From an uncultured Bacteroidales bacterium (GTDB lineage: Bacteria > Bacteroidota > Bacteroidia > Bacteroidales > WCHB1-69), in contig CALDIA010000020.1 in NCBI GenBank assembly GCA_937901455.1, forward strand, positions 1 to 6,824: 6,824 nt of DNA. Direction: 5' to 3'. The position numbers were made by a program, and so were the translations under genes. The notes below the pieces were generated by a model. The model worked only from the letters and a program-made list of their open reading frames with translations, had not been told where the DNA came from and ran no database searches. Each line of letters begins with the position of its first letter. The first letter of the stretch is position 1. Below are positions 1 through 6,015 of this stretch, one piece after another.

Positions 1-62
1 GAACCCACAAAAAGTAGGAGGGCCGCCATGACAATAATATTATTTATAGTGAATTTTTTCAT
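1..62 (-). CDS. N-terminal fragment of an exported protein, cut by the window edge
   Basis: Read leftward from the ATG at 62-60, the frame stays open to base 1 and gives 20 codons, MKKFTINNIIVMAALLLFVG. This is a typical signal-peptide or membrane-anchor start: a KK pair, a short polar stretch, then a hydrophobic core (IIVMAALLLFVG). A second in-frame ATG at 29-27 would give a start with no positive n-region, so the upstream ATG is preferred. The gene begins 16 bases after the stop of the TPR gene on the same strand, so the two are probably co-transcribed. The mature protein lies outside the window and no function can be assigned. It could be a periplasmic protein, a lipoprotein or a single-pass membrane protein. 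Confidence 0.6.
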   Translation of the reverse strand, partial: MKKFTINNIIVMAALLLFVG

Positions 63-78
63 AATCAAAAATTGTCGG

Positions 79-3000
79 TTATTGTTTGGATGGATCTGCT
101 GCTTCAATGGCATCTACCTCAGCGATGCGTGCGCGGGCGATGTTGACCAACTCTTCGCCGTCGTAATTGTCCACGATACTCTGGTACGTATGGCGGGCTT
201 GGAAAGTGTTGCCCTTGGTTAGGTAGAGGTCACCATAGAGGATGAAGGTTTTGGCATACCAGTACTCTGAAGAGTAGTCTCTGCCCAAGATGTCTTGGAT
301 CTTCTTTTCACAGGCATCTAAGTCCTTGTCCTTGTTGAGCGCGATGTCAGCCAGGTGATAGGCGGCTTCGGCGCAAAGGTCGTTGCTGCCCCTTCGCTCT
401 AACTGCGTGTAGTAAGTCTTGGCCTTACTGATATCATTCAGGTTGAGCGCCGAGTTGCCGGCAATCAGCAATGCCTCGTTGAGAAGGTCGGAGGCATTGG
501 ATTGGATGATGTACTCGGAAGCCTTGAGCGCTTTGGCGTAGTCGTTGAGGAAATAGGCACTGCGCATGGCACCGTTGTTGGCGTAAATCAGTTCATCCTC
601 CTCTGTGGTGGTCTCCGACAGCTTGTTGAAGTAGGTCAGTGCCTTGGCGTATTGCTTGTTGTTGTACAAGATGGAAGCCGCTTTGTGCAGGGCAGTGACG
701 TTGTATTCGGTTTTGTACTTCTTGATAATCTGCTCATAATCGGCCAGTGCCTCGTTGTAAGATTTCTGACCATATTCGCATTCGGCCTTGTAAAACAGTG
801 CCTTGGCTACGAAAGAGCCACTCGGGAACTGGCGCAGGTAGTCGGCACAAGCCTTGATGGAAGCCTCGCAGTCTCCCCGCTGATACTTGGTTTCCGCAGC
901 CTTGAATGCGATGGAGTCCTGGCGGTCGGCAGAGATGTTCATGTTCTTGCTGCGCACATAGTCGAAAAATTCGCTGGTGCTTCCCTCTTCGGTGTAGATG
1001 TTCTCCAAGTTGGCCATGGCATCTTTTGCCTCGTGGGACCCCGGGTAGGTTTCCACTACGTATTTGTAGGTGGAAATGGCCATGTCGGTGTTGCCATTGT
1101 TGAGGTATGCCTGCGCCAAACGGGTATGCGCCTGGCGGATATACTTGCTCTTGGGGTGGTTCTTGATGAATTCTTTGTATGCAGCAATGGCACGTACATA
1201 GTCGTTCTGGGTGTGGTAGGTCACCGCCAAGTCATAGTCGGCATCGTCCCGGTATGAGGTGCGCGGGTTCGTGCTGATGAGACGCTCCAAGGCGGCAATC
1301 TTCTTGGTGTTGTTCTTCTGGTAGCCGTAGCACTTCGATTGCTGGTATATGGCATAATCGCAGTTGAACTCGTTCATCTGCTCGCACTGTTCATAATACT
1401 TGATGGCATTCTTCAAGTCTTGCTGCATGAAATAACAGTCGCCTAAACGGGCCAAGGCATCAGCCTTCACCTTCGGGTCGTTATCGTTGGTCTTGCCAAT
1501 GTACGACTTGAAAGCGCTGCCTGCATCTTTGTAGCGTTTGATCTTCAGCGCTGCATAGCCCAGTGAATAGTATGAATCGTTGTAGTTCTCGTTATACGTG
1601 GCACCATCGCGTTTCTGGAACGACTGCAGGGTGTAGTAGGCATCTTGATATTGTTCGTTTCGATACTGAGCTTCCCCTTTCCAATACATGGCGTTCATGG
1701 TGAAGACAGGGTCTCGGGGTGCCGAAAGCGATTTGTCAAACATCTTGATAGCATCCTTGTTGTTGCTATTGTTGAGCAACTCCAAACCGCGGAAATAGGT
1801 GCAGCGTTGGTAGGCCTGCAGGATGGCTGGCGACTTGCTGCTGAGTTTCTCAATGGAGCTGATGGCCGCCTGATAGTTTTTGGTGGACATGTATAGCTTC
1901 GACAAGTAGGAGGAAGCCTCCTCGCTGCGGGCGGAGTGCGGATAGGTGTTGATGTATTCCTGCAAGGCGTCTATGCCGTTGTTGAATGGGCTGGTGGATG
2001 TCTGGCACTGTAATTTCGCATAGTTGAAGAGCGCATCCTCCTTGATGTCCTCATTGAAATCATACTTGGCTGCCTCTTTGAAGCTTTGGATGGCTAAAGC
2101 ATATTGACCCAAGCGACGGTAACAATCGCCGACAAGGTAGTAACAGTTCTGGGTCATGGCATCGGCAGGGGTGGTCTGAATGGCCTTGGAAAACCCCTGG
2201 ATGGCTTTCTCATACTTGGCCTCCCGATAGTAGGAAAAACCTGCGGCAAAGTTGTCCTCACGACTGAACTTGATGCGGTTGGCGTCTGTCAGCTTGTCAA
2301 AATCCTCCGTAGCCTTCTCATAGTCATTGAGGGCATAGTGCGATACGGCCACGCAGCGGAGCGTGTGCAACTGTGTAGTGTCGCGCATGTCGGTGACTGC
2401 CGGCGCCACATGTAGCACCTTGTCGTATTCCCCCTGCTTGAAGTATATTTGCGTCAGATAGTTGGCTACATCCTTGCGGTATTCAGAATCATCTTTTAAC
2501 AGAAGGAAATCTTCCATAGCAGCTTCGTATTGTCCATTCTGGTAAGCTAACACAGCTGAATAGTAGATGGCCTTTTTCTTGTAGGGACCGGCTTGCTCAC
2601 GGGCTTTCTTGAAATAGGACTTCGCCAAGTCATACTCATTGATCATCAAGTAGGAATAACCCAATTTGAAGTTGTATTCAGCCATGTTCTCAGGCTGTAT
2701 CTCCGTTTCCATAATCTGGTCAAACTGGGTGATGACCTTTTTCCATTGTTTGCGGCTGAAATAGTATTTGCCCAAGTAGAAATGCGCTTCCGGCACGTAT
2801 GAGTGCACAGGATAGTTGTCGATGAACGACTGCAGGTAGTAGGCCGCATCCTGGTTGTCCAACTTGGCGGCACAAACACCCATGTAGAAGAAAGAGTTGG
2901 TCTTCAGGTCCTGTTGCTTGTCCTCTGTGTTTTCGTACACATATTTGAAATATTGCTGGGCGGAGCCGTATTTTTCTTTGTTGAAAAGGTCAAGGGCTGT

Positions 3001-3111
3001 CTTGAATTCATACATCGGCGATTTGTAGTCTTCGGTTCGCTGCGCATATAGGTATGGCAAAGCGCAAAAGCACGCGAGTAAAATCAAGACACTGGATCTC
3101 AATAGTTTCAT
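79..3111 (-). CDS. Large exported tetratricopeptide-repeat protein
   Basis: This 1010-residue protein starts with a signal peptide (residues 1-23: MKLLR n-region, hydrophobic core VLILLACFCAL, then a plausible signal peptidase I site after LYA). It is therefore expected in the periplasm. LLAC at 11-14 resembles a lipobox, but it lies very early in the core, so lipoprotein status is possible and less likely. From about residue 34 to near the C-terminus the chain is built of helical TPR units with recurring Y..G..Y...A...F and YP-type linker signatures, for example near 98-130, 650-690 and 760-800. These resemble the BamD/YbgF class of envelope TPR proteins. No catalytic domain is visible. Such proteins are protein-protein scaffolds, and proteins of this size and design are common in Bacteroidales, generally without a defined role. 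The length and uninterrupted frame suggest an intact gene. It probably heads an operon with the exported protein at 1-62 and is divergent from rnfB. The function beyond scaffolding is unknown. Confidence 0.93.
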   Translation of the reverse strand: MKLLRSSVLILLACFCALPYLYAQRTEDYKSPMYEFKTALDLFNKEKYGSAQQYFKYVYENTEDKQQDLKTNSFFYMGVCAAKLDNQDAAYYLQSFIDNYPVHSYVPEAHFYLGKYYFSRKQWKKVITQFDQIMETEIQPENMAEYNFKLGYSYLMINEYDLAKSYFKKAREQAGPYKKKAIYYSAVLAYQNGQYEAAMEDFLLLKDDSEYRKDVANYLTQIYFKQGEYDKVLHVAPAVTDMRDTTQLHTLRCVAVSHYALNDYEKATEDFDKLTDANRIKFSREDNFAAGFSYYREAKYEKAIQGFSKAIQTTPADAMTQNCYYLVGDCYRRLGQYALAIQSFKEAAKYDFNEDIKEDALFNYAKLQCQTSTSPFNNGIDALQEYINTYPHSARSEEASSYLSKLYMSTKNYQAAISSIEKLSSKSPAILQAYQRCTYFRGLELLNNSNNKDAIKMFDKSLSAPRDPVFTMNAMYWKGEAQYRNEQYQDAYYTLQSFQKRDGATYNENYNDSYYSLGYAALKIKRYKDAGSAFKSYIGKTNDNDPKVKADALARLGDCYFMQQDLKNAIKYYEQCEQMNEFNCDYAIYQQSKCYGYQKNNTKKIAALERLISTNPRTSYRDDADYDLAVTYHTQNDYVRAIAAYKEFIKNHPKSKYIRQAHTRLAQAYLNNGNTDMAISTYKYVVETYPGSHEAKDAMANLENIYTEEGSTSEFFDYVRSKNMNISADRQDSIAFKAAETKYQRGDCEASIKACADYLRQFPSGSFVAKALFYKAECEYGQKSYNEALADYEQIIKKYKTEYNVTALHKAASILYNNKQYAKALTYFNKLSETTTEEDELIYANNGAMRSAYFLNDYAKALKASEYIIQSNASDLLNEALLIAGNSALNLNDISKAKTYYTQLERRGSNDLCAEAAYHLADIALNKDKDLDACEKKIQDILGRDYSSEYWYAKTFILYGDLYLTKGNTFQARHTYQSIVDNYDGEELVNIARARIAEVDAIEAADPSKQ

Positions 3112-3149
3112 ATTTTTCTCTTTTTTCAGAATGTAAAATTTAAAACGGA

Positions 3150-3157
3150 CAAAAATA
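3150..3157 (-). promoter_or_regulatory. Candidate -7 element for the TPR gene
   Basis: On the minus strand this reads TATTTTTG, an exact match to the Bacteroidetes -7 consensus TAnnTTTG. It lies 38 bases upstream of the ATG at 3111, a plausible leader length. No convincing TTTG -33 box is seen upstream, and the region is T/A rich, so a chance match is possible. The leader just before the ATG is A-rich (gagaaaaat) with no strong Shine-Dalgarno sequence, as is usual in this phylum. Confidence 0.45.
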
Positions 3158-3231
3158 GAAAATTAGTATATGTCTTTTTTTTACTTCTATTTTAATTGTA
3201 AACAAGTTTTTTTGATAACATTGGTTAGGCG

Positions 3232-3281
3232 TAGGCTATTAGCCTATATCTGTTATCCATAACTAAAAGCCACAGGCTAAT
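3232..3281. repeat. Inverted-repeat motif in the divergent intergenic region
   Basis: Within the AT-rich 269-base gap between the divergent TPR and rnfB genes, 3232-3246 is a near-perfect palindrome (taggcta t tagccta, 7-base arms). A further GGCTAAT at 3275-3281 is the reverse complement of ATTAGCC at 3238-3244. Between them, GTTAT CC ATAAC (3252-3263) is a small extra hairpin. The 10-base string gctattagcc (3235-3244) recurs exactly at 5707-5716 after rnfC. It could be an operator for the divergent promoters or a copy of a short dispersed intergenic repeat. The rest of the gap shows no gene. Confidence 0.45.
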
Positions 3282-3346
3282 GGTTAATATCCAACATACA
3301 ATCCCCATTTTTTTACTCTTTGTGTATGATGTATAGATATATTTTG

Positions 3347-3354
3347 TATTTTTG
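3347..3354 (+). promoter_or_regulatory. Candidate -7 element for rnfB-rnfC
   Basis: TATTTTTG matches the Bacteroidetes -7 consensus TAnnTTTG exactly and ends 26 bases before the rnfB ATG. A TTTG lies at 3319-3322, but the 24-base gap is longer than the usual spacing to a -33 box. An overlapping, less exact candidate (TATATTTTG, 3338-3346) has a shorter gap to that box. A promoter here is likely, while the exact element is uncertain. Confidence 0.45.
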
Positions 3355-3380
3355 CGGTTGCTTAAAAAACAACTGGACAA

Positions 3381-4238
3381 ATGACGACTTCAACTATCCT
3401 TTATGCAGCAATGACCATCGGGTTGACAGGTCTGATAGCTGCGGTGATTTTGTATTTTGTGTCGAAATTTTTTAAGGTGGAGGAGGATCCGCGTATTGAC
3501 GAGGTGCAGGCCTGTCTGCCTGGAGCCAACTGCGGCGGTTGCGGTTTTGCTGGCTGTCGTGCCATGGCCGAGGCGATGGTGAACTCCCTCGACTTGAGCA
3601 TTGCCTATTGCCCTGGCGGTGACTATGACAAGATTGGGGAGATTCTGGGCATCAAGGCTGAGGCACGCGACCCGCAGGTATGTGTGGTTCGCTGCAACGG
3701 CACGTGCGAGAACGCACCCTCCAAAGTGTTCTACGATTCTGCTCTAACCTGTGCCTTCGCCAACAGTCTGTTCGCCGGCGAGAGCTCCTGTCCCTTTGGC
3801 TGTCTGGGCTGTGGCGACTGTGTGAAAGCCTGTGCCTTCGATGCCATCCATATTAATCCAGAAACCCATTTGCCCGCAGTGAACGAGTCGCTTTGTGTGG
3901 GTTGCAAGGCTTGCGCCAAGGCCTGTCCGCGCGGGGTGCTGGAGATTCGCGACAAGGGGCGCAACGGCCGCCGCGTGTTTGTGGCCTGCAACAACAAGGA
4001 GAAAGGCGCCGTGGCCCGCAAGAACTGCACCGCCGCCTGCATTGGCTGTGGCAAGTGCGCCAAGGTCTGCCCCTTCGAGGCCATCATCGTGACCGACAAT
4101 CTGGCCTATATCGACTATGCCAAATGCAAGGCCTGCCGTAAATGCGTGGCCGAATGCCCAACAGGTGCCATTCATGCGGTAAACTTCCCCGAGAAGAAAG
4201 AACCTGTTGCCGTGGCTGAACCCACTGTCGAGGCGTAA
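3381..4238 (+). CDS. rnfB: Rnf complex subunit RnfB, iron-sulfur electron-transfer protein
   Basis: RnfB accepts electrons from reduced ferredoxin and passes them into the membrane Rnf complex, which reduces NAD+ and pumps Na+ or H+. It is anchored in the inner membrane with its clusters on the cytoplasmic side. The 285-residue protein has an N-terminal membrane helix (about 5-27) and then a 4Fe-4S domain with cysteines 45, 51, 54, 59 and 77 in the diagnostic pattern CLPGANCGGCGFAGC...CPGG. A mid region with cysteines at 101, 105, 109, 124 and 137 follows. Four ferredoxin-like CxxCxxCxxxC motifs are seen, starting at C141, C172, C220 and C249. This is the long cluster-rich form known from Bacteroidetes and Clostridia, not the shorter proteobacterial type. 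The start at 3381 places the anchor correctly, and its Shine-Dalgarno sequence is weak. The gene is followed 36 bases later by rnfC. Assignment is very secure. Confidence 0.97.
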   Translation: MTTSTILYAAMTIGLTGLIAAVILYFVSKFFKVEEDPRIDEVQACLPGANCGGCGFAGCRAMAEAMVNSLDLSIAYCPGGDYDKIGEILGIKAEARDPQVCVVRCNGTCENAPSKVFYDSALTCAFANSLFAGESSCPFGCLGCGDCVKACAFDAIHINPETHLPAVNESLCVGCKACAKACPRGVLEIRDKGRNGRRVFVACNNKEKGAVARKNCTAACIGCGKCAKVCPFEAIIVTDNLAYIDYAKCKACRKCVAECPTGAIHAVNFPEKKEPVAVAEPTVEA

Positions 4239-4264
4239 ATCCTTTAAGCTATCCATTCTTAATA

Positions 4265-4269
4265 TAAGG
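4265..4269 (+). promoter_or_regulatory. Possible ribosome binding site for rnfC
   Basis: TAAGG ends 5 bases before the ATG at 4275. It is a modest Shine-Dalgarno match but better than those of the neighbouring genes. It supports the ATG that gives RnfC an N-terminal extension over starts closer to the conserved domain. Confidence 0.35.
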
Positions 4270-4274
4270 CGATT

Positions 4275-5687
4275 ATGAATACAGAAAATATACCCCAAGT
4301 CATTTCTGAAGATATCAAACAAAGCATCCGTGCCATCCGCAGCCTCAAACGCAAGACCTTCCCCATGGGCGGCGTCCACCCGGCAGCTAACAAGATTGCC
4401 CACTCAGCCCCTGTGGAGACTTTCCCGCTTCCCGATGAGGCCGTCGTCTTCATGACACAGCACCTCGGCGCACCCGCCAACCCTGTAGTCCAAAAGGGAG
4501 ATAAGGTTAAGGTTGGACAGCTTATCGGCGAGGCCTCCTCTTTCGTAAGCGCCAATATCCACGCCCCTATTTCTGGTACGGTCACCAAGGTGGACATGGT
4601 GGCCGACATCACAGGCTACAAGAAACCAGCTGTCGTCATCCAACGCGAAGATGATGTGTGGGACGAATCCATCGACACATCCTTGGATATCATCCGTGAC
4701 CTCAAACTGCAAACTAAGGACGAGATTATCGCCCGTATGAAAGACAGAGGCATAGTGGGACTGGGCGGTGCCTGCTTCCCGACCCATATCAAGTATATGC
4801 TCAAGCCCGACCAGAAATGCGAATATCTGATCGTGAATGCAGTGGAATGCGAACCCTATATTTCCACCGATAACCGTGTTATCTTGGAACGCACTGAACA
4901 GTGCCTCATCGGAATCGAATTGGCTCTCATCGCCTCTGGTGCACCCAAGGCCATCATCGGCATTGAGGAGAACAAGCCCCGCGCTATCAAGAAACTGGTG
5001 GAAATGACCAAAAACTACACTAATATAGAGGTTCAGCCTCTGAAACTCAAATATCCACAAGGCGCAGAGAAACAACTTATCAAAGCTGTCACTGGCCGTA
5101 GCGTGCCCAACGGTGCCCTTCCGATCTCTGTAGGATGCATCGTAAATAACATTACGACCATGTATGCCATCTATCTGGCCGTACAGAAAAACAAACCCAT
5201 TGTGCAAGCCTATACCACTGTTTCTGGCCTCTCAATTCCTGAGGACAAGTGCAAGAATTATCGTCTTCGTATCGGCACACCCATTATGGATGTCATCAAT
5301 AGCGTGGGCATTCCCGAAGATACGGGGAAGATTATCTCCGGCGGCCCTATGATGGGCAAGGCTATTGCCAACCTTAACTCTTATGTGGTGAAGGGTATGT
5401 CAAGCCTTCTCTTCATTACCGACAAGGAGAGCAAGCGCGCCCCAGAGGCACCCTGTCTGCGCTGTGGTAAATGTGTGCGTGGCTGTCCTATGGGATTGGA
5501 ACCCTACCTGCTCTGCACTCTCGCTGAACAACAAAAGTATGAAAAATGTGAGCCCTTGGGCATCATGAACTGCATAGAGTGCGGTTCCTGCTCCTTCACT
5601 TGCCCCTCCAACCGTCCGTTGCTTGATTTTATCCGAGTCGGCAAGAACAAAACCGGTGCTCTCATTCGCGCCCGCAACGCAAAATAG
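4275..5687 (+). CDS. rnfC: Rnf complex subunit RnfC, NADH-binding iron-sulfur protein
   Basis: RnfC is the peripheral cytoplasmic subunit that exchanges electrons with NAD(H) in the ferredoxin:NAD+ oxidoreductase. In order, the 470-residue protein shows: the family's N-terminal signature KTFPMGGVHP (27-36); a barrel-sandwich segment HAPISGTV (96-103); the glycine-rich nucleotide/flavin-binding loop GLGGACFP (162-169), as in the complex I 51-kDa family; NAVECEPY (188-195); an SGGPMMG motif near 355; and two CxxCxxCxxxC ferredoxin motifs (C394/397/400/404 and C433/436/439/443). The C-terminus (GKNKTGALIRARNAK) is short, without the long alanine-rich tail of enterobacterial RnfC. About 25 residues precede the usual family start. 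There is no other in-frame ATG before M31, which lies inside the signature, so the extension is probably real. The gene is co-directional with rnfB after a 36-base gap, clearly one operon. rnfD does not follow. Confidence 0.97.
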   Translation: MNTENIPQVISEDIKQSIRAIRSLKRKTFPMGGVHPAANKIAHSAPVETFPLPDEAVVFMTQHLGAPANPVVQKGDKVKVGQLIGEASSFVSANIHAPISGTVTKVDMVADITGYKKPAVVIQREDDVWDESIDTSLDIIRDLKLQTKDEIIARMKDRGIVGLGGACFPTHIKYMLKPDQKCEYLIVNAVECEPYISTDNRVILERTEQCLIGIELALIASGAPKAIIGIEENKPRAIKKLVEMTKNYTNIEVQPLKLKYPQGAEKQLIKAVTGRSVPNGALPISVGCIVNNITTMYAIYLAVQKNKPIVQAYTTVSGLSIPEDKCKNYRLRIGTPIMDVINSVGIPEDTGKIISGGPMMGKAIANLNSYVVKGMSSLLFITDKESKRAPEAPCLRCGKCVRGCPMGLEPYLLCTLAEQQKYEKCEPLGIMNCIECGSCSFTCPSNRPLLDFIRVGKNKTGALIRARNAK

Positions 5688-5695
5688 ACATCAGT

Positions 5696-5727
5696 TGTTA
5701 GCATGTGCTATTAGCCATCAGCTAACA
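5696..5727. terminator. Hairpin between convergent genes, possible bidirectional terminator
   Basis: The arms TGTTAGC (5696-5702) and GCTAACA (5721-5727) are perfect 7-base inverted repeats around an 18-base loop, 8 bases after the rnfC stop and 6 bases before the stop of the convergent peptidase gene. A T-rich tract (attttattt) follows on the plus strand and A/T-rich sequence lies on the other side. The loop holds gctattagcc (5707-5716), shared with the rnfB upstream region, so it may instead be a short intergenic repeat. The stem is weak and AT-rich. Confidence 0.35.
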
Positions 5728-5733
5728 CCCATT

Positions 5734-6000
5734 TTATTTAACTTCTTTCAGAGCTTCTTCCGCACGCAGGATCAATGGTTGCACGGAAAGGTCTGTATTT
5801 AAAGCCTTGCGCATCCAGACGTTGGGTGTGAGGCGGCCAAGCCTGTATATCTTAGGGACTTCAGTACCGAGGCTCTTGTCTTTAAGGTACTCTTCCAACT
5901 GGAAGTCGATGATATGACCGATAGGGTAGGCGGGTAGGTATAGCGGATCGATGATGGCATGGGAATAGATCGCCAGAATGGGCTCGTCCTTGACCTTGCT
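5734..6000 (-). CDS. C-terminal fragment of a probable zinc metallopeptidase, truncated at the junction
   Basis: Read leftward from about base 6000 to the TAA at 5736-5734, the frame gives the last 88 residues of a protein. It includes LYLPAYPIGHIIDFQLEEYL, then GTEVPKIYRLGRLTPNVWM, and ends LRAEEALKEVK. The order of a YPIGH..DFQ helix, a GRLTP..WM segment and a final helix resembles the C-termini of gluzincin peptidases (M2/M3-type folds). The HEXXH zinc site would lie upstream and is not present, so the family call rests on recall of the C-terminal pattern and is tentative. Codon use and G+C match the neighbouring bacterial genes. The frame meets a TAA (read leftward) at 6015-6013, just past the composition change, so the 5' part is lost at the junction. 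It is convergent with rnfC. Confidence 0.55.
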   Translation of the reverse strand, partial: SKVKDEPILAIYSHAIIDPLYLPAYPIGHIIDFQLEEYLKDKSLGTEVPKIYRLGRLTPNVWMRKALNTDLSVQPLILRAEEALKEVK

Positions 6001-6015
6001 AGTAAATCTCCATTA
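5990..6015. other. Junction of bacterial and eukaryotic-type DNA
   Basis: Left of about 6000 the sequence is near 50% G+C and encodes the minus-strand peptidase end. Right of it, G+C falls to about a quarter and the plus strand encodes an Argonaute. The peptidase frame hits a stop at 6013-6015, and clear Argonaute similarity begins by 6025 (KEWGIS), which brackets the break. No insertion-sequence end, target duplication, tRNA or poly-A tract is seen at the break. It is most likely an assembly or library chimera, and a true insertion is not excluded. Confidence 0.8.

Noticed and set aside
28..222. 64-codon plus-strand open frame at the left edge
   Set aside because: It overlaps the start of the exported-protein gene and the end of the TPR gene on the other strand. 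Its hydrophobic translation comes from the reverse complement of those sequences.
502..1257. 251-codon plus-strand open frame opposite the TPR gene
   Set aside because: It lies wholly antisense to a clearly coding TPR gene. Its Val/Gly/Leu-rich translation with no domain is typical of the shadow of a TPR gene's codon pattern.
79..3111. CRISPR-like or tandem DNA repeats in the TPR gene
   Set aside because: The repeats are degenerate at the protein level (TPR units). No exact direct DNA repeats with spacers were seen there or elsewhere in the window.
3112..3380. Small RNA or riboswitch in the divergent intergenic region
   Set aside because: Only short AT-rich inverted repeats are visible. No known riboswitch core, tRNA or conserved RNA fold was recognised.
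3744..4403. 219-codon minus-strand open frame across rnfB and rnfC
   Set aside because: It is antisense to conserved Cys-rich ferredoxin motifs and has no recognisable domain, so it is a shadow frame.
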